From Undaria pinnatifida (Eukaryota > Sar > Phaeophyceae > Laminariales > Alariaceae), in the NCBI GenBank assembly GCA_012845835.1, contig JABAKD010000025.1, positions 16,097,966 to 16,161,965 of the forward strand: a DNA stretch of 64,000 nucleotides, written 5' to 3'. Numbering within the stretch: position 1 is the stretch's first letter; every line of letters starts with the position of its first letter. A program made the translations under genes and the position numbers. Shown piece after piece: positions 30,694-42,164 of this stretch. The notes under the pieces are model-generated. The model worked only from the letters and a program-made list of their open reading frames with translations. It ran no database searches and was not told where the DNA came from.

Positions 30694-31745
30694 ACGCACT
30701 TATCAGCGGCCTTTTGGCGCATGAGTAGAATTTCGGGTACGTTGTGTTTCTCGAGCGGTGCCGAGATGGCGTGGCTAACGTTTGGCCTGTGTTTGAGTAC
30801 GTCTCGTTCGCGTTCTCGACCAAGAAATTGCTGTCGGCAACTTTTGAGAGCCATTTGTCAGTGATCAAGTTTTTCCACCGTATTTCGAGAGGTTTTGAGA
30901 TCGACACCACTCATCCCGTGATTGCTAATGCCCTTAAAGGCGCCGCTCGTTTGCATGCCGACGTCGGCAACCGGGAAACCGTGCGGCGGCCCGTTTCGTG
31001 GGATATGCTGCTCGCGGGCGAGAAGCTGATCCCCGCGTGGCGTGCCGGGGGTCGTGTTTTGTGGCTTGCCCTGTGCGCTTCGTTATGTCTCTTGACTCGC
31101 GCGTCAGAAATGCTTGCGGAAACCCGGTTACGAGTTCACGAGACTTATTGTTTGCGGCGTGCTGATGTTGCCTTCTTTCGCGGAAATATTCAGCTTACCG
31201 TTGCGCAGTGGTCAACCGTGGATCGTGTTGAGGTTCGGTTTCGCGGGTCGAAGGGTGACCAACTGCGGAAAGGGGCGGTTGTTACGCGTGTGCGAAACGG
31301 TCCGTCGATGCGCGTGGGGGAAGGTGACGGCGCCGTCGATCTAATGATCGAATTGATGTCTTGTTACTTGTTTCTTCCCTCTTCTGCCCCCTTGGTTGCG
31401 TTTGGCATTGGTAATGGCAGATGGTCCATGTGGACACAACATCAAGCGACGACAGCTTTGCAGGAAGTGGTTGCATTGGCGGGCGGGCGTGCGGAGGAGT
31501 ACGTCTTGCACTCCCTGAAGATTGGAGGCGCAACGCACTTGTCGGCGGGGGGTGCAACGCCGGAGGTGTTGCAGCGTGAGGGCCGATGGGCGCCCAATGC
31601 TTATAAGACGTATGTCCGTAAACACGGAAAGGACGCCAGTTGGGTAGCAAGCGTTATGGCCCAGGAAGGAATTAGCGGTGGGGTTCAGCCGGGGCAGGGC
31701 ATCGAGTGGGGGCGAGTTAACCCACCCTTAGATCTGACTGATTAG
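30650..31745 (+). pseudogene. tyrosine recombinase of the split-repeat element
   Basis: N-terminus (LTRHAIAASSKRTYQRPFGA, 30655-30721) lies in a different frame from the 333-codon main part (from 30744), so one shift lies near 30722. It resembles the SAM-like N-terminal helix of DIRS-type recombinases. Catalytic domain, numbered from 30744: LLTRASEM (R119), FRGSKGD (K170), HSLKIGGATHL (H256), GRWAPNAYKTYVRKH (W282, nucleophile Y290). In the R-H-R-Y tetrad the second Arg is Lys (K259, HSLK rather than HSLR). Ends with TAG at 31743. It would join the circular cDNA to the genome without target duplication. Product likely inactive as it stands. Confidence 0.88.
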
Positions 31746-31864
31746 GCAAACGCAGAATTCAAAAAAGTGTGTTATCGCGTGTGCACTCTACGACTCGCGG
31801 GTAGGGGGGGGGCGGGGAGGTGAGACTTCATCCGTAATACGGGTCTACTACCAGTTGTGCTGGA

Positions 31865-32036
31865 GGCTGGCGTCGAGAGTTCGATGTCGCCAGTTGGTTT
31901 GGGAGTTGACTCGTGTATACGGATGTTAGCGTGGGGTTGCCGGCGGGGCAGCCCCGGGGTATTCCCATCTTCAACCACTTCCTCCGGGCGGGGGGTTGCG
32001 CATATATGTATTAAAACTTCGAAAGCAAAGTGCAAA
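31865..32036 (+). repeat. split repeat B1
   Basis: GGCTGGCGTCGAGAGTTCGA... to CGAAAGCAAAGTGCAAA; matches B2 closely, including the CCGGCGGGGCAGCCCCGGGG phrase. Directly adjoins A2. Confidence 0.9.
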
Positions 32037-32247
32037 GCAGAATATTATCGAAGTATGAGAAAATATGGGTTTTGTACGTACGTAAGAAGTTTGACCAATC
32101 AGATCAATGCGGTAATTCATAGTCGTATGAGCGATAGCATTGAGTACACCTGGCCCAGCTGTGTAGGCGACGACACGCACGCGGAGCGTGTAGGCGAGCA
32201 GAGTCAGAGCTACAGGTCCAAGGTGTGATACAGACTAGTTTAAGTTC
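32034..32247 (+). repeat. split repeat A2
   Basis: Second copy of A1, starting AAAGCAGAATATTATCGAAG, with the AAA shared with the end of B1. Confidence 0.9.
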
Positions 32248-32773
32248 CCACCCACCCACCCGTGCTTTTGAGGGAGTCGGTTGAGGGGGAGTTAATCAGT
32301 CGCAGTAACGTTGCGCGTGTTTTATACTGTTTTGGTAAACGTACCCGTTTTCGTTGAAGATGCGACGGGGTTTCGTAGATTGCGCAGGTTTGCGGTGGGG
32401 GCTAGCCGCATCAGTGTTATAGCGTGGTGCAAGGGGTGTTCGTTGTTGTGTTTTTTTTTTTCAGCATGTGTAATATCTGAGTATCCCTCCGTTCGGTGGG
32501 GTTACGTATGACTGTTTCACGCAGATATTATGTTGATAGTTAACGGCGAACGTTGTGGCAGTGCATCGGCTCGGATTTAGCGCGCAATCTGAAATTGTGG
32601 GAGAGGGGAATTATCCGTATGTTGGCAATTAAGTGCATTTGTTTCATTTACATGGTGTATGCAGGCGTGCATATATATTACACGCGTGTGTACGTTTTTA
32701 TATGCTGCACATTATAGGTGGTTGCCTCGTATGTCTTCTTCAGGTTGCCAACGATTGTTCGTCGTTGGCTGTT

Positions 32774-32948
32774 GGCTGGCGTCGAGCGTTCGATGTCACC
32801 AATTGGGTTGGGAGTTGACTCGTGTATACGGATGTTGGCGTGGGGTTGCCGGCGGGGCAGCCCCGGGGTATTCCCATCTCCAACCCCCCTCTCCGGGCGG
32901 GGGGTTGCGCGTTAATATAATACAAACACTTCGAAAGCAAAGTGCAAA
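32774..32948 (+). repeat. split repeat B2 (3' end of the element)
   Basis: Copy of B1 ending CGAAAGCAAAGTGCAAA. The AAA at its end also begins A1 and B1-A2, consistent with a short recombination core. Confidence 0.88.
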
Positions 32949-33309
32949 TCCACCATTTTCGTCCTTGATTTTTTACTACACAAGTTTTACTGCATAGGAG
33001 TCGCCCGTATAAAAAGTCCGCATCGTACGAGTATTGGCGCTGGACACGTACTGATGATGGGATTACCACTTACTTACGGTTCTCCACCATGACGGGGAGA
33101 GAGCGAACAGTACCGGGAGGGTGCCTACCCACACTCCGCTTCTTGAGCTGCGAACAAGGACATAGTTTGCGCTACCACCAGGTACAACATCTTATTTGCC
33201 CACAGACAGTCAGATGTTGGGTGCTTGGGTTTCGTTCTTGCGCCACTCGCTTAGGCACTTCCAGGAGGGGAACCCTGTATCATGTATCGTTGCTCTACTA
33301 TTGCTGCTG
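32949..33309. other. non-coding flank
   Basis: No gene recognised. Confidence 0.45.
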
Positions 33310-33655
33310 TTCATAATAGTTTCTTGTTGCTGTTCACCCAACCAACATCCATGGGAGTCGCACATCAAAGACTACTATATACACTCTCTAATAATATAAA
33401 AGCACGCGCGGCCGGTGTGGTGTATCACGCAACGTGCTAAGATGAATATCGACCCCTAAATTGATCGATCTCACAGCTGGCGTGTAAAATAGTTAGCAGT
33501 TGGTCAGGCATAATAAGTACTACAATACAATGCCATTTTATATGAGGTCTTGACTCGTGAAAACTTACTGAAAACGGGCGATCGATGTAATACGCAGCTT
33601 GCAAAGATGAGTATCGACCCTAAATGTTGTCGAACTCACAGCTGGCGACGTTATT
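33310..33655 (+). repeat. dispersed repeat with two hairpin modules (copies 2 and 3)
   Basis: 33310-33490 is related to 12340-12490. The module occurs at 33422-33487 and again at 33587-33650. In copy 3 GAGT pairs with ACTC and TCGAC with GTCGA, with a single A bulge. In copy 2 ATCGA pairs with TCGAT. Confidence 0.65.
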
Positions 33656-35000
33656 ATACTAATAACATTTAAAATAGTTTACTAGGCCAGGTTAGGGTAA
33701 GAGGCCTTACCAATAGAAAGCCTAGGCCGGTAAAATGCCCGCGACAGTACCGTGCTCGTGACAGATAGTTGAGTGTACGTGGCGATAGAGTGCACATTCG
33801 AGAATAGTAATTTCCTGTCCGACGGGTGCTGCGAGAGAGATAGATCTTTGTTGGCAAAAAAAAAAACTGAACGACGGGGATTCTTAACCCCAAATGGCCC
33901 GATTTTCAGCAAGAAACAATGCGATAAAACATTGTTTGGTACACCTACGTCATGGGATTTGTTCACCGGGTTTCACGTCTGTTGCGATTTATTGTGGCCC
34001 CCGATTTATGGGGTCCCTTCGGCAATATCCCACGTCCATTGATCTCCAAATCAGGGCTTGGGTGAGGCAAAGAGTAGCTTATAAAGCGAGGATCGCGTCG
34101 GAAACAAATTTGTGCACCTCTACGTTGGGATATCTCTAAGGTGTTTTCGCGTTGTCATGTTGTCATGTTGTAAATACAGTGACTCGAGCAGCAGATTGCC
34201 CTTGATTATAGAGTGTGCAACAGAATAGAGTGCCCGCCAGGGAATATTTCCTGTGGCAGTAGATGGCACACGGCGGTAAACCGAGCGTGGCAGTAGAGCG
34301 TCTGGGACGGTGGAGTGCGCATGGTGGTAGAGAGTGTCCGTGGCAAGTTGGCAGGGCGCGTCACAGAAGACATGTGTTGGCGGTAGAGGTCGCTCGACAG
34401 TGGAGAATCCATGGTACCAGAGAGTGCCCCGCGAGTTTTGGCTGCAGTGTCCCTGTCGTCATAAAACCCTGCCGGTAGAATGTTCGTGACTATGATATGA
34501 AGCTGCCCCAGTGAAGAAAGACATTAAAGCGGCTGCGAAAACAGAGTACGCGTGATGTTCTCCGCAATGCTCCTCCGACATTAGCTCTCTCGTGGCAACA
34601 GCGCGCCAGTGGCAGTAGCGAGCCGGTGGCAGTAGAGTGTCCCACGATTGTCTTGGCGCTCTTGTGGCGACAGCATGCCCGTGGCAGTAGAGAGCCCCGT
34701 GATCGCCTACGTAGTGCTCCTGACAGCAGTAGATTGCCTCTAAACAGGACAAGGTTTCCGTGGAAGACTGTGCGTGGTCGAGAGTTCCCGTGACAGGAGA
34801 GTGTTGTCATGTCAGGAAAGTGTTGTCGTCACAGCAAAGTGCCCCCAAGAGTAGATCGTCCATGCCGATAGAGCACGCGTGATCGTAGAGCGTCCACGAA
34901 GGCGCATATTCGTAATAATGTCTCCAGCTGGTGCGCTCGAAAAAGACAGATAAAGAAGGTGGGATAATAACTCACAACCTATTTTAATAACTATATAGGG

Positions 35001-35069
35001 CTATCCACTAGACCACTTTGTCGTGTGACTCAGTGGTCTAGAGACTAATCGGTCTAAACTCGTGGATAG
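35001..35069. repeat. nested inverted repeat with head-to-head tRNA-like A boxes
   Basis: TAGACCACT (35009-35017) faces AGTGGTCTA (35032-35040), and CTATCCAC (35001-35008) faces GTGGATAG (35062-35069). AGTGGTCTAGTGG on the minus strand and AGTGGTCTAGAG on the plus strand resemble tRNA A boxes. Confidence 0.7.
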
Positions 35070-35524
35070 TTCAATAGCACTAATAAAAGTTAGCGTGACA
35101 GCAGTAAATAACCCGTGATGGCAGAATTCCCGTGACGATAGTGTCCGTGTGAAAGTAGCTGGGCACCCGTGATAGTAGAGGGCCGGCGACAGAAAAATAC
35201 CCATGACCATGAGCATGCCCGAGACGGTAGAAAGCCTGCGACGATAGAGCACGAAGACCAACGCCCGAATGGATAGGGTGGACCGCAACTGGACCAAGTC
35301 CGGCGGAAGGCCGATCTCCCATGGCCAGGGGTTTTGTTAGTGGGTGAGGTTGCGCAAGTCCCACACTGCCCGGAAAGATGCCGTTCCGGATGGCTATCTC
35401 CACCGAACCTGACCCCCAAGGGACAGGCCGGGTCGACACACTCACGCATCCGTATACAACGGCAGCTTGAGCCGTCGGGGTAGTAACGAGGACCGCCGGT
35501 AGGGACAGCTCACGCCATTGCTAT

Positions 35525-35665
35525 AGTTGGATCCGAAGAACACGCCAGCTAGCGCTGGGTTGCGAAGGCAATTGAGTTAAATCGACACACGACGCGTATG
35601 AAAATGCGTGGAAGTGTGGTGAGCTTGAGGTTTATTTTTCCTCATTCGCCGGAATATTAAAGAAA
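35525..35665 (+). repeat. ~140-bp poly-A-ended dispersed repeat
   Basis: From ATCCGAAGAACACGCCAGC through GAGTTAAATCGACACACGACGCGTATG and CGTGGAAGTGTGG to CGCCGGAATATTAAAG and an A run. Full-length partner inverted at 42165-42300; shorter ones at 15805-15870 and 37868-37945. The A-run end suggests retroposition. Confidence 0.7.
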
Positions 35666-37867
35666 AAAAATAGATAGAGTGCCCTTGGCAGTACCGTGCC
35701 CGTGACAGTAGTCTGTGCGTGATAGTAGCGACAGGCAGTTGAGCGCCCGTGAGGGTAGAGCGCCTGGGGCAGTCAGAGCCCCGCGACAACCAGAGCTCTC
35801 GCGCCAGTAGAGTGTCGCCGGTGAAAGACGCACGCTACGTACAATAGAGATTCACCATTTGTTTTTAAAGGCTCCTAGTTTCAAGCGCTCTATTCCTCAC
35901 CCAAGATATGATTTTGAGAGAAACGAAGAGCGCAACCCGATGGACAATCCCGTGGCTTATCTTAGGTATTATGAAAAGAAAAAAAATGCCGCAAAAATGT
36001 TAAAATTCCGACGATTTTGGGTTAAGGCGCACCGTCATTCAAAAAATGTTGAAGCCAAGAAGATGTGCAGTACCTCTATCGTAGCACGCGTCGACAGTAG
36101 AGGGTCCGTCACACTGAAGAGCGCGAAACAGCAGAGAGCCCCTGGGAGGTAGATTGCCAGTGGCCGTAGAGGACCTGTGACAGTGGAGTGCCAGTTACAG
36201 AACGTTTTCGGTGACCGTGAAGGGCCAGCAACAACGGTAGACAGCCAGTGGCGGTCAAGTGTTGGTAGCGTGAAAGAATGCGTGACGAGAGAGTGTCCAC
36301 CACAACGAGGGTAAGGTGGCCATGCCAGTAGTATCAAAGGAGCCAGCGACAGTTCTATGGAGTGCCCGCGATATTTGATTGGGCGTGACCGTAAAGCGAC
36401 CGTGACAGTATAGAGTCCCCGTGAGGTACTATTTTCCGACGTGTGCTACGATAGAGGTAGAACTTTCTGGTCGAATATTCTATGAATGGCGGCACTTCTT
36501 AACCCAAAATTGTCGAAGTGTCAACATTTTTCCTAGGTAAGTTTTGTTGTATACCTAGCCCATGGGATTACTCATCCTGTAGCACGGGAGAGGCATAGAG
36601 GCCCTGAAGCGAGTAGCCTCGGAAAAAAAGCAGTGCACCCATACCGCAGCATGCGTCTTCCGTCGCAGTAGATGGCCCCCGTTACCAAAACGCCCGTGAC
36701 AGTAGTAGAGTGCCCACATCAGAAAAATATCGGCGCCAGTAGAGTGTCACTGTGGCAACTAACAGGGTTTCCGAGACAGTAAACAGCCAACAACGAACGG
36801 GAGCGTTGCCATGACGGCGGAGGGCCCGTGCCAGCCAGAGTTATCATTACAGTATTCCCGTGTATATTGTCTCTATTAGTACCTTGTCCGTGACTGCAGA
36901 ATACCCGTGGTATCGGTACTTGTAGAGTGCCCGCGAAGATTGAGTGTCCGTGACAGTAGATTGTCCGCGCAAGCACACGGCCTGCAAACACGCAGTTTCC
37001 GTGACAGTGGATCCGTGCTTCAATAAAGGAGGCAACTTTTTGGCTAGTACATGACGGGGCCGCAATCGTCGGAATGCCGTTATTCTTTAACTAAATGAAC
37101 GTGTTTTACACCCAGGCCATGGGCCTATCGATCGAGTTTCCCCGTGGCTTTACTCAAGAACCTGTTTTGGGAGGCTGTTGTTGTAGAGGTGTTGAGGTGA
37201 CGAGCCTCTCAAAAAAACGGCGCATCTCTACGTCAACATATCTGTCAGTACAGTACCGGCCTGCGCAAAAGAGAGTCAATCATAAGAAAGACAGCCTGAA
37301 AATTGAAAGAAAAAAGAAAGTCAGCCCACTGCTGTAGACTAGTCACATCCTAACTAAGTTCTCATAAGTTGACCCCTTGACCTGGAGTAAGGGCTATTTG
37401 CTGCCGTGGGGGAGGGCGCTGTGATACTCTAACACACCGAGTGCACGGAATGACAAAAAAAGATAACCATGGGTGTGGAAGCTGCGTGTGTGCAAACACT
37501 ATTGAGGGAAAGCATCTTTTCGGGGACCTAAATAAGAAACCTGAAGCATAAGAAGGCGTGTTTTCGCGCGCACCGAGAACAAAGTCAACCTGTGCCCGAT
37601 TTCACGTTTCTTGTGAGGGAATCGGTTGTAGTATTATTATAGCATGGTGACAGAGGCCCCGCAACGGCTGAGTGCAGTCGATAGTGCCTGCTTCGACAGT
37701 AGATAATCCGTGACAGCAGTACATAGCTCGTGACCGTAGAGAGCTTCCGATAGTATAGACTAGAGTGCTTGCGGCAAAAGATTGTCCGTGGCAACAGATT
37801 GTACACCCTAGTAAACCAACCATGACAGCAGGGTGCCCGCGACAGTAAGGACGCATGGTACGATAGT

Positions 37868-37945
37868 TTTTTTTTTTTTTTTTTTCATCCTCCGGCGGGT
37901 GGGGAAAAATAAAGCTTTAGCTCACCACACTTCCACGTATAAAGT
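37868..37945 (-). repeat. poly-A-ended dispersed repeat, inverted fragment
   Basis: Begins with a T run of about 20 on the plus strand (the poly-A end), then CATCCTCCGGCGGGTGGGG and CACACTTCCACG. Confidence 0.7.
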
Positions 37946-38047
37946 TAAACGTTTCCGTCTCAAATGTTTTCTGAATAATAGCGGTCATCCTTCACCCAAA
38001 ACCGTGAGATGTCGTAGGTTTATTTTCGCATGATTCTCGTTGTATTC

Positions 38048-38107
38048 ATAGGCCATGGGATAGGCCATAGGATAGGCCATAGGATAGGCCATGGGATAGG
38101 CCATGGG
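38048..38107 (+). repeat. 12-bp tandem repeat, five units
   Basis: ATAGGCCATGGG or ATAGGCCATAGG five times with no gaps, grown from the CCATGGGAT phrase of the surrounding module. Confidence 0.95.
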
Positions 38108-38859
38108 ATGTTGTATACAGCATACGGTTCTGTGTAGCAGCTTTCTTTTGTCTCTCGAAACAAATCAGTATGGGTTAAGAAGGGCATGTCTTAAGCTCCT
38201 AAAATAAGGAACCTCATGAAAAATTGGTGCACCTCTATCGTAGCACGCGTGTGGGGCGCTCAAGGAAGTAGATGGCCTATGAAAGCAAAAAAATCGCCGC
38301 CGATAGTAAAGTGCCCGTGACAGCGAAGCGTATGCGGAGAATCTGAAAAGTACGTAGATAGTGGAGCCTCGGCCTGTAGTACTTCGAGCAGCTCCAAACA
38401 GCACACAACACGCTCCTCCTAGGGATCATTCGCTTCCAGCGGTGGCAACGCATTGACCACCTGATCTCGTTCGCCAGGGCTACCAAAGCGACAAAATGCG
38501 AGGGCGTTGAGACGACCATTCTCAAGGCTTTAAGCGGCGTGTGTATCCCCTTTGTGACTCGTACTGCGTGTCCAGGAGGCAGGGGTAGAAACGTTTGACT
38601 CCAAAAGCGTTTTTCTGAAGAACGGGGCTCCTTAGCCCTAAATCGTCGGAATGATAAGGGCATGGTTGTTTTGCAATGTGCGTTTTACTATGTATGTGTG
38701 TATGTTTGTAGACCTAAACCACGGGTTTGTTCGCCGGGTTAATATTGCGGTTTGCTCCGAATCAGTTTTGGGGGGTGGAGTACAGAAGAGCTCATCAAGC
38801 CAAGAACCTTGCAAAAAAGAAAAAAAATGTGATCCTCTGACGTAGCATGCGCGTTGTTA

Positions 38860-39172
38860 CATTACACTACGCTATAGACTACCACACTACACTACACTAC
38901 TCTACACTACACTACACTACACTACACTACACTACACTACACTGCACTGCACTACACTGCACTACACTATATTACACTACACTACACTACACTACACTAC
39001 ACTACACTACACTACACTACACTACACTACACTACACTACACTACACTACACTACACTACACTACACTACACTACACTACACTACACTACACTACACTAC
39101 ACTACACTACGCTACACTACACTACACTATATTACACTGCACTCTACACGACAACAAACTACACTACACTCC
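38860..39172 (+). repeat. (ACTAC)n pentanucleotide microsatellite
   Basis: About 300 bases of ACTAC units with a few TGC and TAT variants near both ends; the centre (38965-39110) is pure. Open frames across it (LHYTT repeats) are by-products. Confidence 0.98.
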
Positions 39173-40185
39173 TCCATGACACACATGTTGACCGCTTAAT
39201 CCCGCGAGGTGATGTTCCGGGCAACGGCTCGTGGTGTAAACCCGGAACCACAAAAGAGGGCGGCCACAGACACAAGCGGACCGTGTGTGCGATCGAGAGG
39301 AGTCAGTTGTGTTTGGGGGTCTAATTTTGCAGAGGCTCGGGGTTGCTCGCTCAAATCCCCATCTTATTATTTTGTGCTCTTTTGAACTTTCTGTTCGTCG
39401 TGCTGCTTGTTGTTTGCCATATGAAACCACCATGGTATGGTTAGCTTACTACGCCACGCCAAAAAACAAATCGTCCAGACTATTTGTTTCATTGGTATAC
39501 AGCAGTGGCTCGGGCTAGCGGAAAGAACCTAGTAGTGACAAAGCAGGTACCTCCTCTCATGCCCTATCGTCATCATCGCCTTCATGGTCCTCACCGGAGC
39601 CGATCGGACAGCCGGCGTCCCCGGTGGTTCAATAGTAAGCCCTGCGAAACCCATTGAGTGAGGTCGACGTCGCAGGACCGAACCCCGCAACGGACTATTT
39701 CTTGAAACTGAAATGCCGAAAGTGCGAGGGCGTGAGTTGGTGAACTTTGACGCAAATCGGCGAGGAGCATAATAGCAAGCTGGTAAATGGGGATGCTGAA
39801 TAAACATGTTTACGAACGAAATGAACGCACCTGCCAGGGGGGGGGGGGGGGGACGACACCGGTGACGACGGCATGACCTTGTCCAGAAAGATCGTTGAGG
39901 GTAACACCTCTTACAAGTTCAACAGCTCAACAATGCAAAAGTGTTGTTGTATCATCTGAATGAAGGTGTTTTGACCCACCGATGGGGGTCCACGGAAAGC
40001 TACCTGTGCTGCTCGGATTGGAGACGGTGTTGTGGCCCACGCTTTGGAGCCCCCAACCCCCCCCCGTACTAAATATAAGTTATTTTGTTTCCAAAGACGA
40101 GTTTCCAGTTGTAGAGGCGTTAAGTCGGATCATCGAACCGACACACCTCTCCATGTTGAAGTGGTGTACAGTATTAAGAGTGGCG
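39173..40185. other. non-coding stretch
   Basis: No recognised gene. A G run occurs at ~39837-39853. Confidence 0.45.
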
Positions 40186-40189
40186 GCAA

Positions 40190-40340
40190 GAGATGCGGCG
40201 GTGGAGAGGCGGCGGGGGGGACTAGGCAGTGGGGTGAGGGGGGAGGGGGGGGAGGGGGAAGGGGAGGGGGGGGGAAGGGGGCGGGGGGAGGAAGAGAGGG
40301 GACGGGGGGGGGAAGGGGCGGGGGGGCGAGGGCGTACTGG
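40190..40340 (+). repeat. G-rich purine tract
   Basis: About 150 bases with many runs of four or more G separated by A, AA or C; G-quadruplex-prone on the plus strand. Glycine- and proline-rich open frames here reflect composition. Confidence 0.9.
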
Positions 40341-40800
40341 TACTACTGCTGTCGACAAGCGCAAGAAATACAGTGTGATACAATTCCAGTTGGATCAAGC
40401 AATCGAACCCGCGAGCTACTGCTGCCCCGAATGCCATATCTGGTGGTATTTTCTTTGTTTGCTCTGGTAGGACTTATTTTATTTGTCTTGTCCTGTTTTT
40501 GCCGAGGGGAGGTGACGGTGGGGCCAGCATCAGTCCTATCATGACGCCTGACCCCGCCCAATTCTTTGTCGATGAGGTGATGGTAGATTGTGTGGCTCGG
40601 AATTTTAACGATCAAGTTTCCTATTTTCTGACCGAAAACTCGCACACCGTCATTTTATTCCCATCCCGTCGATTATCTTACTTAGCACATTTTCTTCTGC
40701 TTCCCTCCTTTAGGCTGCTCAGGTCCGGGGTCGGTCATACACCACCCCCCCCCGCCGCCCGCGGTGCATGCCTTCATAATGTGCGAGTAGCACCCCGGTG
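40341..40800. other. non-coding stretch
   Basis: No gene. On the minus strand GGGTTCGATTG near 40410 resembles a B box, without a convincing A box. Confidence 0.35.
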
Positions 40801-41075
<275 letters not shown>

Positions 41076-41347
41076 CATAATCTATTCGGTGCTACTTGTC
41101 AGTAACCATCATGTCAGTACTTGACTTCATTTAAAAACCATCTGATGCACATTGCGAGTTTTTCGTACAACGATTATAATTGATCTGTTAGATGCCGTTT
41201 ATCGGTGCGGTATTTAGCATGCAGAAGTCTCAGCAGTAATGATTTGGATACATGATGCACAGCCGTTTACTGGTCAATCATATCCAAGAGCTGGTACATG
41301 TAGTATGTACGAGCAATGGTGAAATTTTTTATAGAAATTGAAAACGT

Positions 41348-41405
41348 CAGCTGTGAGTACAACCGATTGGATGGTTGAAACTCAACTTCGCAAGCTGCGT
41401 GATAC
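41348..41405 (-). ncRNA. hairpin module copy 4 (candidate structured element)
   Basis: On the minus strand: GTATCACGCAGCTTGCGAAG, TTGAGTTTCAACC, loop ATCCAATC, GGTTGTACTCACAGCTG. The inner stem is CAACC/GGTTG where copy 3 has TCGAC/GTCGA; one internal G-C pair has become A-T, which keeps pairing. Upstream sequence is unrelated to the other copies. No evidence of transcription. Confidence 0.5.
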
Positions 41406-41559
41406 ATCTATGTTTCACTAATATACAGTAGTTGCACAAAAAAAACGGAAGGTCGTTCGCGCGTGTTATATAATGCGGCGGAATAACGTACGCATCGCAA
41501 CATTTATAAAATACATACGTACATATATATAACATCATTCTTTGTTTCAGGGATTCGGT
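41406..41559. other. non-coding spacer
   Basis: AT-rich, nothing recognised. Confidence 0.4.
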
Positions 41560-42150
41560 CAGGAGTTCTTTTCGTCTCGGCCCAAGTATACGATTTGCGG
41601 AACTGGAATTCTCGATCAAATAGCTTCGTTCGAGCGCCGGCTTTGGGGGGCGGCTCCAACGCCCCTCGCCCTGCCGGGTCCGTTCCGCACATCGACGTGA
41701 ACGTGGACGGATGCCGAGCGAGACAAGCGAGAAGTTGCAAAAATACCGCATGTCGAGGAGGAATTCTGGAGATTTTGATTGTATCTTGACGTCTGCAGTG
41801 CATGGATGATGTTCAAAATGGGCATCATTTCCAAACGGTAGTTGTTAATGTTTTGAATTTTGCGGTGGCATTCCCTCGAGCGTTTGTTTTGCTTGACGTC
41901 TGCAGGGCTTGAACAAATGAAACACGTAAAAGTCTTCAGGGGGCGGCTCCAACGCGTAGAAGTCTTCGGGGGGCGGCTCCAACGCCCCTCGCCCTTCCTT
42001 ATCCGTTGGGTGCCTTGACGTGGACGTGGATGGATGCTGAGCGAGACAAGGAATAAGTTGCAAAAGTATTGTATTTTGAGGAGGCAATCTGCCGACTTCG
42101 ATTGTATCTTATAATAACGCCTGCAGCGTCTGGATAATTTCCAAAAATTG
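41560..42150 (+). repeat. GGCGGCTCC-family repeat, two tandem copies
   Basis: First copy 41560-41850, second 41860-42150. Each runs from GTTTTGCTTGACGTCTGCAG or TCTCGGCC through one or two GGGGGGCGGCTCCAACG units, CCCCTCGCCCT, ACGTGGACGGATG, GAGCGAGACAAG to TTTGAGGAGG and a TCGATTGTATCTT end. Confidence 0.75.
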
Positions 42151-42164
42151 TATTTGCATTTGTG

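Larger units (their letters stand above)
26549..32948 (+). mobile_element. tyrosine-recombinase retrotransposon with split direct repeats (PAT/Ngaro type)
   Basis: 6.4 kb. The layout is A1 (26549-26762), coding region, B1 (31865-32036), A2 (32034-32247), 526-bp spacer, B2 (32774-32948). A1 matches A2 and B1 matches B2, and B1 abuts A2. This split-direct-repeat order is the hallmark of PAT-like and Ngaro elements, whose rolling or circular junction is B2-A1. There is RT plus RNase H plus a tyrosine recombinase, and no DDE integrase, protease or LTR. DIRS elements proper would have inverted ends, so that subgroup is less likely. The coding region has at least three frameshifts and two nonsense codons, so this copy is not autonomous. 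Confidence 0.9.
33660..38850. repeat. field of dispersed modules with a CCGTGACAGTAGAG minisatellite
   Basis: Five or more partial copies of one module: a block like GGCTCCTTAACCCAAAATCGTCGGAATG, then CCATGGGAT, then GGTGCACCTCTATCGTAGCACGCGT, then variable numbers of GAGTGCCCGTGACAGTA units 17-20 bases long. Module copies are near 33880-34140, 36060-36100, 36480-36660, 37050-37230, 37975-38240 and 38600-38850. Minisatellite stretches are near 34190-34900, 35085-35270, 35680-35830, 36080-36460, 36660-37010, 37630-37870 and 38240-38345. Units are diverged and interrupted. No gene was seen in the interval. Confidence 0.7.

Noticed and set aside
38847-39179. 110-residue LHYTT-repeat protein
   Set aside because: Translation of an ACTAC microsatellite.
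39300-39420. tRNA-like sequence around TCGCTCAAATCCCC
   Set aside because: Only a weak B-box resemblance and no A box at the right distance.
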